NCBI GenBank assembly: GCA_022818135.1
Contig: JAFMSR010000005.1
Coordinates: 24,532,175 to 24,596,174 of the forward strand
Length of the DNA: 64,000 nucleotides
Direction of reading: 5' to 3'
Source of the DNA: Saxidomus purpurata
Lineage: Eukaryota > Mollusca > Bivalvia > Venerida > Veneridae
In this document: positions 1 to 8,668 of the stretch, one piece after another
How the letters are laid out: the number at the start of each line of letters is the position of its first letter
How positions within the stretch are numbered: position 1 is the first letter of the stretch
Program-made: the position numbers and the translations under genes
The notes under the pieces: generated by a model
The model's input: the letters and a program-made list of their open reading frames with translations, nothing else
The model's database searches: none
What the model was told of the DNA's origin: nothing

Positions 1-170
1 CAGCGGAATTCTACTTGACGAGCGTTGACAGATATATTTTCAATGTCAGACAGATATATTGGATATCTTGTTCATTGCAAGAATAGTCGCTTAGAATTAC
101 GTGCCAGACATTACAGTCACTGCTTATCATTGTTGATGTCTTAACCTCGTAGTTAATTACGATATAGTAA
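1..170 (+). repeat. Dispersed repeat module beta (edge copy)
   Basis: This is one of about eight diverged copies of a roughly 130-150 bp module. It runs from a 'cggaattctacttgacgagc'-like start through 'ttcaatgtcagacagatata' and 'ttgttcattgcaagaata' to a pyrimidine-rich part. Matching copies lie near 14.8, 16.84, 20.27, 27.12, 30.5 and 43.61 kb, with a partial one near 10.37 kb. All are in the same orientation. At most of the full copies the alpha module lies just upstream; here that part would fall outside the window. No coding frame is conserved among the copies. The family is not one I recognise. Confidence 0.55.
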
Positions 171-558
171 ATTCACTTAGTGTGCCGTAAAGCATTTTAA
201 AATTGCTTAGTTTATATATTTACTGATCAGTAGATATAGATCATATTTATCAAAATCATATTATCTTACCCATGAAATGCACTGTTGCAATTCAATCACT
301 TAAATACAGCTGGATATCTGTTAAATAATTAGTGGTGAAAGATGGACGAAGCAATATAACTGTATACGGATTAATTGAGTTATGAACAGTCCACCAAGTA
401 AACATTTCTTTTATACAATGCAATTGTTTAGTTTTCTATTTAATTGTTTTAGGGGAGTGTTAAGTTTGCTCTACCGTCCGTAACCATTTGACATACCGTA
501 TATCTAAATTCCAACGCAGTACCGATGTAAAGTCGTTTCTGCTTGGGGACGTCGTTTC
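171..558. other. AT-rich sequence, nothing recognised
   Basis: I see no coding frame of note, no RNA gene and no clear repeat between the beta copy and the inverted-module cluster. Confidence 0.5.
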
Positions 559-791
559 AATTTGCGACTATCAAATAACGTATATATAGTCGCAAAATTT
601 GAACGGCGTTTTAATTATCGCATTTAGACACATTGTACGTTAGCAAAGGGTAAACCATTTAGTGAATTTGACATTTGCGACCGTATATACGGTCTTAATA
701 GTCGCAAACAGTTTTAACAGCTCCGGCTAACGCCGTCGCCGTTGAAAATATTTGCAACCATTAAAAACCGTATATATACATTCGCAAATAT
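559..791. repeat. Cluster of three TTTGCGAC/GTCGCAAA inverted modules
   Basis: Three inverted modules follow one another. The first has perfect 11 bp arms (561-571 and 586-596, TTTGCGACTAT/ATAGTCGCAAA). The second has arms TTTGCGAC 674-681 and GTCGCAAA 701-708, and overlaps a perfect 16 bp palindrome GACCGTATATACGGTC at 679-694. The third has arms ATATTTGC 748-755 and GCAAATAT 784-791. Each encloses a (C)GTATATA core. CpG-rich words such as 'aacggcgtt' and 'taacgccgtcgccgttg' lie between them. The most likely explanation is remains of a MITE with repeated subterminal inverted motifs; a protein-binding cluster is an alternative. The family is unidentified. Confidence 0.6.
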
Positions 792-1210
792 CAAAATTAC
801 AAAACAGTTATTCCTATAGTGCTAGTTTCTACTGTCCTCTTCTGTAGCTGTAAGCGGAAACATTTTTAAATGTCTCAGTATAGAACTAAGTTTCATGTTC
901 TAGGAAGAGGAAGACTTTCATTCATTAGCTAATTACCGTTCGTTGGCTATAAACACTTGAAAGGATCGTAAAATAATACAGGCTGTAAAACCGTGTTATT
1001 TAACACAGAAGTCAGACATAGATTTTAAAATTTTTCGGAAGTCTCCTAGAGTTCGCGGACAAGCTTTTAACTTATTTATTTAAATCGATTTCAGACTCCG
1101 GTTAATATAATATAAGTTATACGGGGACATTCAGTTATAGAACCTTGCTCAAAACACCTATCTTTTTACAAAATAAATTCTTTCAAATATACCTCAGGAA
1201 TAATAAGTAT
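792..1210. other. AT-rich sequence, nothing recognised
   Basis: Nothing coding or repetitive stands out in this stretch. Confidence 0.5.
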
Positions 1211-1400
1211 GACTGTTTTGTATTTAAAACAACTCTTTAATTCAAATTTTCGGCAATATTGCCTTTTTCAAGAAAATTGTCTGCACTTATACAATTCAAA
1301 AAAAATAAATTCAAATTGTAAAAGTGCAGAAAATTTCTTGAAAAAAGGCAGCATTTCCGAAAATTTGAATTAAAAAGTCGTTTTAAATAGAAAAACAGTT
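1211..1400. repeat. Near-loopless ~190 bp imperfect palindrome (foldback)
   Basis: The left arm, from 1211 to about 1300, and the reverse complement of the right arm, from about 1306 to 1400, align along almost their full length. Shared words include 'tttaattcaaattttcgg', 'tttcaagaaa' and 'ctgcactt', with scattered mismatches and small indels. The central spacer is only a few bases. The arms end abruptly, which is what a foldback or MITE element would show. It lies 22 bp before the TTAA-bounded MITE at 1423. No coding capacity is seen. Confidence 0.75.
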
Positions 1401-1422
1401 TTTACAAAAAAAAATTGCGAAC

Positions 1423-1806
1423 TTAAAGGGACACTCCCTAAACCTAGTTTCAAACTAAATAACTTCAAACACATAAATAATAGAATATTTGCAATTATTA
1501 TTACGTAGTGTACTTTACCTGCAAACTTAAGCTATACATTCTAATCAGTATCGGTAAAATCAGCATTAAAAATATATTGCGGTACCGTAAACCGTTCAAT
1601 ACTCTGTTAAGTTGTTGTTGTACAATAAAAGGATGGATGCGATTTATTACAAAAGGCCGATGTGGTGATTATTTGTGCTAAAGTCAGGCATTTTTCGATG
1701 TTAGTTGCTTCTTTAAAAATGTATTTATTTATTATTTCGCGTTCATTGAACACATCATTTATGTTTCGGGGAAATAATCTGCTAGATGTAGGGATAGTCC
1801 CTTTAA
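1423..1806 (+). mobile_element. TTAA-bounded MITE, copy A (384 bp, complete)
   Basis: The element starts TTAAAGGGACACTCCCTA and ends TAGGGATAGTCCCTTTAA, so the ends are inverted copies and each carries TTAA. A TTAA border is typical of piggyBac-type insertion, but the superfamily is inference. The interior shares long stretches with copies at 1931-4915, 32437-32814, 35306-35673 (inverted) and 47505-47880 (inverted). Shared words include 'gagttgttgttgtacaat' or close variants, 'gtaccgtaaaccattcaat' and 'ataatctgctagatgtaggg'. No transposase frame is present, so it would be non-autonomous. The short open frame at 1662-1889 is fortuitous. Confidence 0.75.
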
Positions 1807-2185
1807 TAAGATACTATTTGCAGAATTTGATACAAAATCCATGGACATTTATACATAAACATGCAGGCGTACACATAAGTCGAGTTTAAGGACACACACT
1901 TTTCCTGTGCCGGTGGCATATATATTCGACACACCCTATAACTGATGCCAAACTAAACAAGAGCCATGTTACACATGGTTAATCCCCCCGCCAGGAAAAA
2001 GTTACCTGAAGGTTGTACTTTCGTACATTTTACTTGGTGAGAGGAAATCCTTAAAAAGCCGTATAGTTATGGTCATGCTGAGTACAGTTTTCAAGTAAGT
2101 AGAAAAAAAATAAGGCAATGAAGAGAAGGTTTGCAAAATTATATTAATGTTCATTATCAGTATAGGTATGATATTTTTCTATTTG

Positions 2186-3375
2186 ACTAAAAGTAGACAA
2201 GGTAGAGTTATTGTTCTTGCACACTGCACTTCCTACCAATGTGCTATGTCAGTGTATTAAGTTTGAAGAAAATCCCTCAAGTACTTTTGGAGTTATGCTC
2301 CGGACAAAGTTTTTCAAGTAAATCTGATAAAGGGGAATAACTCTAAAAGTAGGCAAGGTAGAGTTATTGTTCTTACACACTGCACTTCCTACCAATGTGC
2401 TATGTCAGTGTATTAAGTTTGAAGAAAATCCCTCAAGTACTTTTGGAGTTATGCTCTGGACAAAACTTTTAAAGTAAATCTGATAAAGGGGAATAACTCT
2501 AAGAGTAGGCAAGGTGGAGTTATTGTTCTTGCACACTTCACTTCCTACCAATGTGCTATGTCAGTGTATTAAGTTTGAAGAAAATCACTCAAGTACTTTT
2601 GGAGTTATGCTTCGGACAAGTAAATCTGATAAAGGGGAATAACTCTAAAAGTAGGCAAGGTAGAGTTATTGTTCTTGCACACTGCACTTCCTACCAATGT
2701 GCTATGTCAGTGTATTAAGTTTGAAGAAAATCCCTCAAGTACTTTTGGCGTTATGCTTCGGACAAGTAAATCTGATAAAGGGGAATTACTCTAAAAGTAG
2801 GCAAGGAGAGTTATTGTTCTTGCACATTGCACTTCCTACCAATGTGCTATGTCAGTGTATTAAGTTTGAAGTAAATTCCTCAAGTACTTTTGGAGTTATG
2901 CTCTGGACAAAACTTTTAAAGTAAATCTGATAAAGGGGAATAACTCTAAAAGTAGGCAAGGTAGAGTTATTGTTCTTGCACACTACACTTCCTACTAATG
3001 TGCTTTGTCAGTGTATTAAGTTTGAAGAAAATCCCTCAAGTACTTTTGGAGTTATGCTTCGGACAAGTAAATCTGATAAAGGGGAATAACTCTAAAAGTA
3101 GGCAAGGTAGAGTTATTGTTCTTGCACACTGCACTTCCTACCAATGTGCTATGTCAGTGTATTAAGTTTGAAGAAAATCCCTCAAGTACTTTTTGGAGTT
3201 ATGCTCCGGACAAAGTTTTCAAGTAAATCTGGTAAAAGGGGAATTACTCTAAAAGTAGGCAAGGTAGAGTTATTGTTCTTACACACTGCACTTCCTCCCA
3301 ATGTGCTCTGTCAGTGTATGAAGTTTGAAGAAAATCGCTCAAGTACTTTTGGAGTTATGCTCCGGACAAAATTGG
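2186..3375 (+). repeat. Tandem array, about 8 units of 156/146 bp
   Basis: The landmark 'cctaccaatgtgc' or a near match falls at 2232, 2388, 2544, 2690, 2835, 2991, 3137 and 3294. This gives spacings of 156, 156, 146, 145, 156, 146 and 157. The short class lacks about 10 bp after 'ggacaa', where long units read 'ggacaaaacttttaaagtaaat' or similar. Each unit has a short stem AATAACTCT/AGAGTTATT around a 15 nt loop (for example 2336-2344 with 2360-2368). The open frames at 2697-2924 and 3144-3425 are translations of the repeat and not genes. Confidence 0.9.
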
Positions 3376-3384
3376 GACGGATGC

Positions 3385-3411
3385 ACGGACGGACGGACGG
3401 ACGGACGGACG
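3385..3411 (+). repeat. (ACGG)n microsatellite of the pearl element
   Basis: About six and a half perfect ACGG units lie between the last core unit and the 3' hairpin, where pearl elements usually carry a tetranucleotide tract. Confidence 0.9.
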
Positions 3412-3425
3412 AAGAGCATTTCTAA

Positions 3426-3453
3426 TATCCCCTTCGCCTTCGGCGGGGGGATA
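3426..3453 (+). repeat. 3' terminal hairpin of the pearl element
   Basis: TATCCCC (3426-3432) pairs with GGGGATA (3447-3453), and CGCC pairs with GGCG inside, around a TTC loop. The position just before the element boundary matches the stop hairpin of Helitron-like elements. Confidence 0.75.
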
Positions 3454-3713
3454 AATAAACCCCAAAACATAAATAATATAATCTTTGGAAGTGTTATAAC
3501 TTAACCTAAAAGTTTCAGCTATGTATTCCAAGCCATTATCGGTAAAACAGCGGTTTAAAATATACCGCAGTACCGTAAACCATTCAATAATCTATGTAGA
3601 GTTGTTGTTGTACAATTGGTGGATGTGTTTTATTACAGAAATCCTCTATATTGATTAATTGTGGTAAAATGAGGCATTTGTCGCCATAGGTTCTTCTTTT
3701 AATTTGTATTTAC

Positions 3714-4835
3714 TAGGGATGGGAACGAATACTAAAATCAATATTCGAATATTCGGTTTGGCATATTCGAATATATTCGAATATTCGTTTTGTGGTGTCC
3801 ATGTATATTTTCTTAACACGACGGATACGCCACTACAGTATGTTTAGTATGAAAGTGTTTACTTTAAAACGGTATATAAAGAAACAAATTATTAATTTTC
3901 CACAAGGAGAAGTTTGGCTTACATTTCACGATTGTATCTTTGTATTACGTAAAATATTTGTATGTATAAAGATTAAAAAAAAAAAAAATTGTATTATTTC
4001 AGAATAGCCGTTAAAATGGAATTAAAGTAAAAGAGATTACCTCCCTTTTCTATAAACTATGAATGTCTAACTGTATATATATGGAAAGAAAAATAATTTT
4101 CGCAAGTAAAAGTTTGGATAATATTTCAACCGGTTTTTATATTTTTCTTGTGTATAATATTAATAATTTTTTAATAATTAAAAATAAGAATTTTGCATTT
4201 TTCTAGATAGTCGACTAATTTGAGTTAAAGAAAAAGTAATTATCTCCCTTTTCAATGTTAGAGGTAGATGAATGCTGTACATTAATTATCGTGCAGGGCT
4301 GGGTTGTTTTTTTTTTGTTTTTTTTTTTCATTCATTGTGACTGCCTCCGTGGTCAAGTTAGGAAAGTATACGCCTGACATAACTGAAATACTGTTGAAAC
4401 TGGGTATATCTGATGAGTTGTATCAGTTGAGTTAATACATGTATAAGCGTGATTGGTTATTCGTTTCCGTAAACATGACGTTGATCCTGGAACATTGTGA
4501 GATAAACAACTTTTAAAATTTGTTACATAAAACAGGCGACAATTAAAATGAACAAAAAGATAAAAAGTCACCACAATAACACCTGATGCAAACTGCTAAT
4601 CCGTAACGACGCCCCCCTGTCAATTATGCATTGCAATTTTCGTGTTAATTGGGAAATTTTTGACACGCTCTAAACAAACAATACAGAACAAACGGTTTTA
4701 TTCGGCATAATTAGCATTCTTTAGATTGCTACCTATTTAAAAAAAATAATAATAATTTACGAATATTCGAATTTGATTTTCGCATTCGAATATTCGGCCG
4801 ATTTTCGAATATTCGAATATTCGTTCCCATCCCTA
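3714..4835. mobile_element. hAT-type non-autonomous transposon, 1,122 bp
   Basis: The ends are perfect inverted repeats TAGGGATGGGAACGAATA (3714-3731) and its complement at 4818-4835. They are flanked by a perfect 8 bp duplication GTATTTAC (3706-3713 and 4836-4843). An 8 bp duplication with a TAGGG-type terminus is the signature of hAT elements. Subterminal DNA on both sides is packed with ATTCGAATATTCG palindromes (about 3742-3790 and 4758-4822). The interior has no transposase; the open frames at 3792-4007 and 4353-4574 (minus) match nothing I know. Two copies of a 'tacctcccttttc'/'tatctcccttttc' word lie about 200 bp apart inside. The insertion lies in MITE copy B, whose intact relatives show the empty site with a single TATTTA. 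Confidence 0.9.
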
Positions 4836-4915
4836 GTATTTACTTATCATTTTACGTTCGTTGAACACATAATCTATGTTTCGAGAATATAATATGCTAG
4901 ATGTAGGGAGTTTGT

Positions 4916-6007
4916 AATAAAACAAAATGTAGCGACCACTTTTAAGAAAATATTTCAGTTTTAAAGCAGACAGACGAAAAAAGAAAGTAAGGAGTAGGAG
5001 ATGTTTTACTTTAACTTGCAGTATGACGTATTGTTGATGGAATCGTTAGTCTGTTCAGTGCATATTTTTTAAAATGCATTTTAGATCATTGAAATAGTTA
5101 ATTTAAATAAACATCATGTTTTTAAACGATCATAGCAACCTTTAAGACGATCGCTACATTGTTGTCAGATAATATTATTTGGTGTTACGGTAATACATGG
5201 TAAGTTAGAATACAAAAAAAAAACAACGTTAGATCACCAACCTAATTTATAAGTAATGGACACTTTTTGAAGCAATGAAAATGTCCTATTTCATGTCTAT
5301 CAATAATAAAACTCTAAATTTGGCAATTCACCATTGTGTTTTATTTCAAATGATAAGCAATTTCTCCGTGAAACGACATGAATTGAGATTTTAAAAAGTA
5401 TTTATCCTGAAAATATACGATGAAGAAAAACGAGTTTCTATAAAAACAAACATAAAATTTGTTGTCATTTATTAATTTAAAAAGTTTTTTTTTCACTGTT
5501 AAAGCATTCCAGAATTTCTAAATTGATTACACAAGAAATGTTCAAACATTACTTTCTGGAAAACTAATTTAAAAATGATAAGTCACCGGCCTTATTTCTT
5601 AGCAAAATGCCCTTTGTCTCGGGTGGGAGGATAGTGGTGAAGGGAGGCCATGTGTCTTATGCCACTGAAGTAATACAGATACTTCAGTGAAACTTCAATC
5701 GGAAAAATTGTGCATACTAAAACACAAACAAATAATATGTAACATAAATGTATCCTTCTGAAAGCATTTAAGGAGGTTTAAAAGTCAATCTTGGTTAAAT
5801 ACTGACGTTTTGGTGCTTTTAAAGGGAGGTGATAAATTTACTTGATAATACTAATTTTTAGCTTTATGTATAAAATATTTAACAGCGATATAACTAATTC
5901 AATTATCCTTTTTACAAAAAGGTATTGTTTATCATATTGAATAAAACAAAAGTAAAGAATAAAATTATTTGATATATAACAAAGAACTAAACAACCGCGA
6001 TCGCCAG
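4916..6007. other. AT-rich sequence, nothing recognised
   Basis: No coding frame, RNA gene or clear repeat is seen. Confidence 0.5.
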
Positions 6008-6330
6008 GAGCGGATCTGTGGTCGAGTGGTTCACGCGCTGGGCTTGTAATCCAGGGATTGCGATGCCCCGTACTTCCACATCTTTCGGAGGAGACCTAAA
6101 ACCGAGGTCCAGTGCTATACACTGGGCATGTTAAAGGACCAGGGGGTATCACTGCAACGGCACGCGTTTTTTATCTTGCACTATCCTCCAAAACCTAAAA
6201 TAACTAAACTCTGTTGGGGGCGTTGGCCATATGGATTATCGGTACCAACGGCAAAACTCATATCGCGATCGTCGTTAACACGTAACGAGAATCGGTTCTA
6301 TGGTTTCCAGTAAACTCTCTCCTTTCTGGT
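6008..6330 (+). mobile_element. tRNA-headed SINE with a MetaSINE/MESC-like central domain
   Basis: A tRNA-like head spans about 6009-6072. The A box is TGGTCGAGTGGTT (6019-6031). The anticodon arm reads GGCTTGTAATCC, where the loop would give a Thr-type TGT anticodon. The B box is worn (GCGATGCCCCG, about 6060). It is followed by a body with 'tctttcggaggagaccta', 'aaaccgaggtcc' and 'catgttaaaggacca' (6081-6145). From memory this resembles the conserved centre of the widely distributed animal MetaSINE/MESC group; a library search would decide. The tail runs to about 6330 and its end is not sharp. The open frame at 6128-6313 is part of the SINE and not a gene. Confidence 0.7.
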
Positions 6331-6423
6331 ATCGTTTTCTGTTGAGCATCGTTGTTAGTCAAGATCGATGTAATTTTTGTAAAACTAAATATTTATACAT
6401 ATATATATCTACAGGGAGCATGA

Positions 6424-6544
6424 TCACGTGATGTCAGCCACACAATGTCCGCAAAATAATATAGGATATATATTAAGTAAAACTAATAACTATAAGACAA
6501 AATCATACTTAACTAGCGGACATTGTGTGGCTGACATCACGTGA
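6424..6544. repeat. Perfect 29 bp inverted repeat with 63 nt spacer
   Basis: Positions 6424-6452 and 6516-6544 are exact reverse complements over 29 bases. Both arms contain the E-box-like palindrome TCACGTGA (6424-6431; 6537-6544) and the word CACACAATGTCCGC. Outside the arms the similarity continues loosely (gggagcatg on the left, complement of gcatccct on the right), so the true element may run from about 6416 to 6565. It is most likely a short MITE or foldback. An exact arm match suggests it is young or gene-converted. Confidence 0.85.
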
Positions 6545-6559
6545 CCGACATAATGCATC

Positions 6560-7917
6560 CCTTTAGGAGAGAAAATCCAAAACATATTGACATCAACAGG
6601 AAACCAACTGATGTCAGTGCAAAAGTGTTAGACTTAATGATTATCAAACTAGGACACTTTTAAGACTAGACAATCCAATTACTTTGAAAGTTATTGCTTA
6701 TAAATCTAGACTAGCTACGACAAATCCTCGGAAACTGATTGACAACTCTTTTTTCGGTTTAAAGGTATTACTGTGTCTCTCTGTCGTGAGCAGTATTTCT
6801 TCTACACGTATCTAGTAAAACACGACACATTTAAAGATCTTTAACTGTTTAATGCCAAAAGGGCAAATATTTAATAAAATTATGCTGATATTGTAGTTCG
6901 TGTATTTCTTTGTTATTTGATGAAAAATGGTAATATTAAAAATGGAATATAAAAGCCCTTTAAGCCCAATTCTTGTGTGACTGAAATACGTTTGCCCGAT
7001 GTCTACAGGGAGCATGTTGTCCAACAATAAATAGTTTAAAAGAGGTCTTTGACCGATAGTATTTGGTATTTATACTGAAGTTAAAGAAATACCGTCAGAT
7101 CCATTTTATTCAACAGTTTTTCAATTAATACTGATTCAGACTGTGGATATTAACTGTTATACAGGCACTTGTTTAGTCATATTCTGTGTTTTCTCTTTAC
7201 AAGATTTATTTTTTCCTTGCTGCTCGCAAATAAGCTCTAATATATTGTACATTATACATGTATTTTCATTGTACTCAAATACAAAAAGAAGTTCCGATTG
7301 TGTATAAATAGTTCAATGGCGTTTGATCCTAGAAATATCGAATAAAAGTTTTTATGACTACTTTATTTACAATGTCAGATTTTTGTTCCAGTTAAACAAC
7401 TTTGGCGTGTCTGTCATTATGGTTGTGCGCCACAATTTCCACTTCTCTTTCACAAGCATATTTGACCGATTTTTACTTGCTTCTGTTACTCAATTACATA
7501 TCCCTTTGAACTAAAACGTTTGATCAATAATTTAAGTTTAGTTGAGTTTATTTGATTTTGATAGACCTGGGTGGCTGTGTTTCACCAAAGTATGTCGACT
7601 CTGCTACGAAGATCCAAGAGTAACGTATACATTTTGAGATATTGGTCTGATCATCTTTTATAGTTTAGACGTTAATATATTCGAATTCTTTGTATACGTC
7701 TTTACAGAGCATATAACCCTTTCAGATCTGTGTGCTTATTTTTTTCTCTATTTGACTTTGAGCTTTCTAGAAAATAGATTTAGTTAACTGACTGCATTAA
7801 ACAAGCTACGTGCTAGTTTGTTTTTCAGTGCAAGCAGTGACGTTGTGGTTTGTTTATAATTTCTTAAAATCAATACATCTTATTTTACCAAAGATTTTGA
7901 CAGTGTTGATGAAACAG
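6560..7917. other. Mostly unrecognised; contains dispersed repeat epsilon at about 6900-7030
   Basis: The part at about 6900-7030 ('aaaatggaatataaaagccc', 'ctacagggagcatg') is related to about 19310-19490 and, more weakly, to about 42575-42660. All three are in the same orientation. The rest shows no genes. Confidence 0.4.
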
Positions 7918-7980
7918 CCAATTGGTTGTCCCGGTAAAACTTTTGGCTTTCTTCGTTTGAGGTTCGAATCTCCTGAAAGT
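7918..7980 (+). repeat. Degenerate tRNA-like fragment
   Basis: A good B-box match GGTTCGAATCTCC (7961-7973) follows a weak A-box-like TTGGTTGTCCCGGTA at a plausible distance. The acceptor and anticodon stems do not pair well, so this is a decayed SINE head or pseudo-tRNA and not a working tRNA gene. Confidence 0.3.
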
Positions 7981-8486
7981 ATTTATATTTTAACTTCTTT
8001 AATTAAATAACGCAGCGGAACTAAAACCATTTTGGGGAAAAAAGTTTTTATTGTTAAAAAAATACTGTTAATGCATCGTATTTGTATATTTTTTAATAAA
8101 GTAGATCTATGTAGATTTAGCTTAAAATAAAAATATAGATATTGAAATAACTAATTTTGTGTTATACTTGGAAAAATAAGAGTACCATTCGGAAATCGAA
8201 CCTTAAATGTTGGAATACTCAAGACCTATATAAGGCTAAATACCAAGCTATTGCTTAATCGATTTTGCAGAGTTAAATACACAAATAATCAAAACAATGT
8301 AAACAAAAAGTGATTTTTCTGTGATAATTTACATGTAGCATAGTAATGAAGACGTTGTGTTAATGCCGATAGATAAATTAAGATGACATTCAAACAAATA
8401 CCCGGTATAACATGTTATTCCTAACTCTGCAGTTTTATTTCTTCAATATGTGTTGTTTTAGCTACATAGAGAAAGCCCAATTTATA

Positions 8487-8589
8487 TTTTTTAAAAAAAA
8501 AAAATTATTATTTTTTTTTTTTTTTTTTTTTTTAAAATTTTTTTTTAAAAAAAAAAAAAAAAAAATTTGGGGGGGGCCCCCCCCACCAA

Positions 8590-8624
<35 letters not shown>

Positions 8625-8627
8625 AAA

Positions 8628-8664
<37 letters not shown>
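8487..8664. repeat. Homopolymer block (A, T, G8C8)
   Basis: The stretch consists almost wholly of long A and T runs, with a central GGGGGGGGCCCCCCCC (8569-8584), and ends in about 35 A (8630-8664). Base usage is unlike anything around it. It could be an unstable low-complexity locus, but a poorly polished consensus is as likely. The open frame 8412-8681 that crosses it is meaningless. Confidence 0.9.

Positions 8665-8668
<4 letters not shown>

Larger units (their letters stand above)
1957..3453 (+). mobile_element. Pearl-type (Helentron-like) non-autonomous element
   Basis: The parts are in the order known for bivalve pearl/HINE elements. A left end starts at about 1957 ('acaagagccatg') with a CCATGT/ACATGG hairpin at 1964-1978. 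A unique stretch runs to about 2185. An array of about eight 145-157 bp core units follows (2186-3375), then an (ACGG)n tract (3385-3411), then a 3' terminal hairpin TATCCCC...GGGGATA (3426-3453). There is no protein. Such elements are thought to move by rolling-circle replication using Rep/helicase from autonomous relatives; that is family knowledge and cannot be seen here. The flanks join as one MITE copy, which fixes the ends to within a few bases. No long target duplication is visible, as expected for this class. Confidence 0.75.
1931..4915 (+). mobile_element. TTAA-type MITE, copy B, split by two later insertions
   Basis: Three separated blocks together make one copy of the MITE seen intact at 1423 and 32437. 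Block 1 is about 1931-1957 ('caccctataactgatgcc'). Block 2 is about 3454-3713. Block 3 is 4836-4915 ('ttgaacacataatctatgtt' to 'gctagatgtagggag'). The gap between blocks 1 and 2 is filled by a pearl-type element, and the gap between 2 and 3 by a hAT-type element. Comparing with the uninterrupted copies gives the empty sites of both insertions. The outer TTAA borders are lost or degraded in this copy. The order of events follows: MITE first, then the two insertions. Confidence 0.75.

Noticed and set aside
2186..3375. CRISPR-like array
   Set aside because: The units are continuous with no unique spacers, the host is eukaryotic, and the structure fits a pearl element.
2697..3425. Open frames of 75 and 93 codons inside the 2.2-3.4 kb array
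   Set aside because: They are translations of the pearl core units, with the same peptide repeated, and end in the tetranucleotide tract.
6009..6072. tRNA-Thr gene
   Set aside because: The A box and anticodon arm are convincing, but the B box is worn and the sequence runs on into a SINE body.
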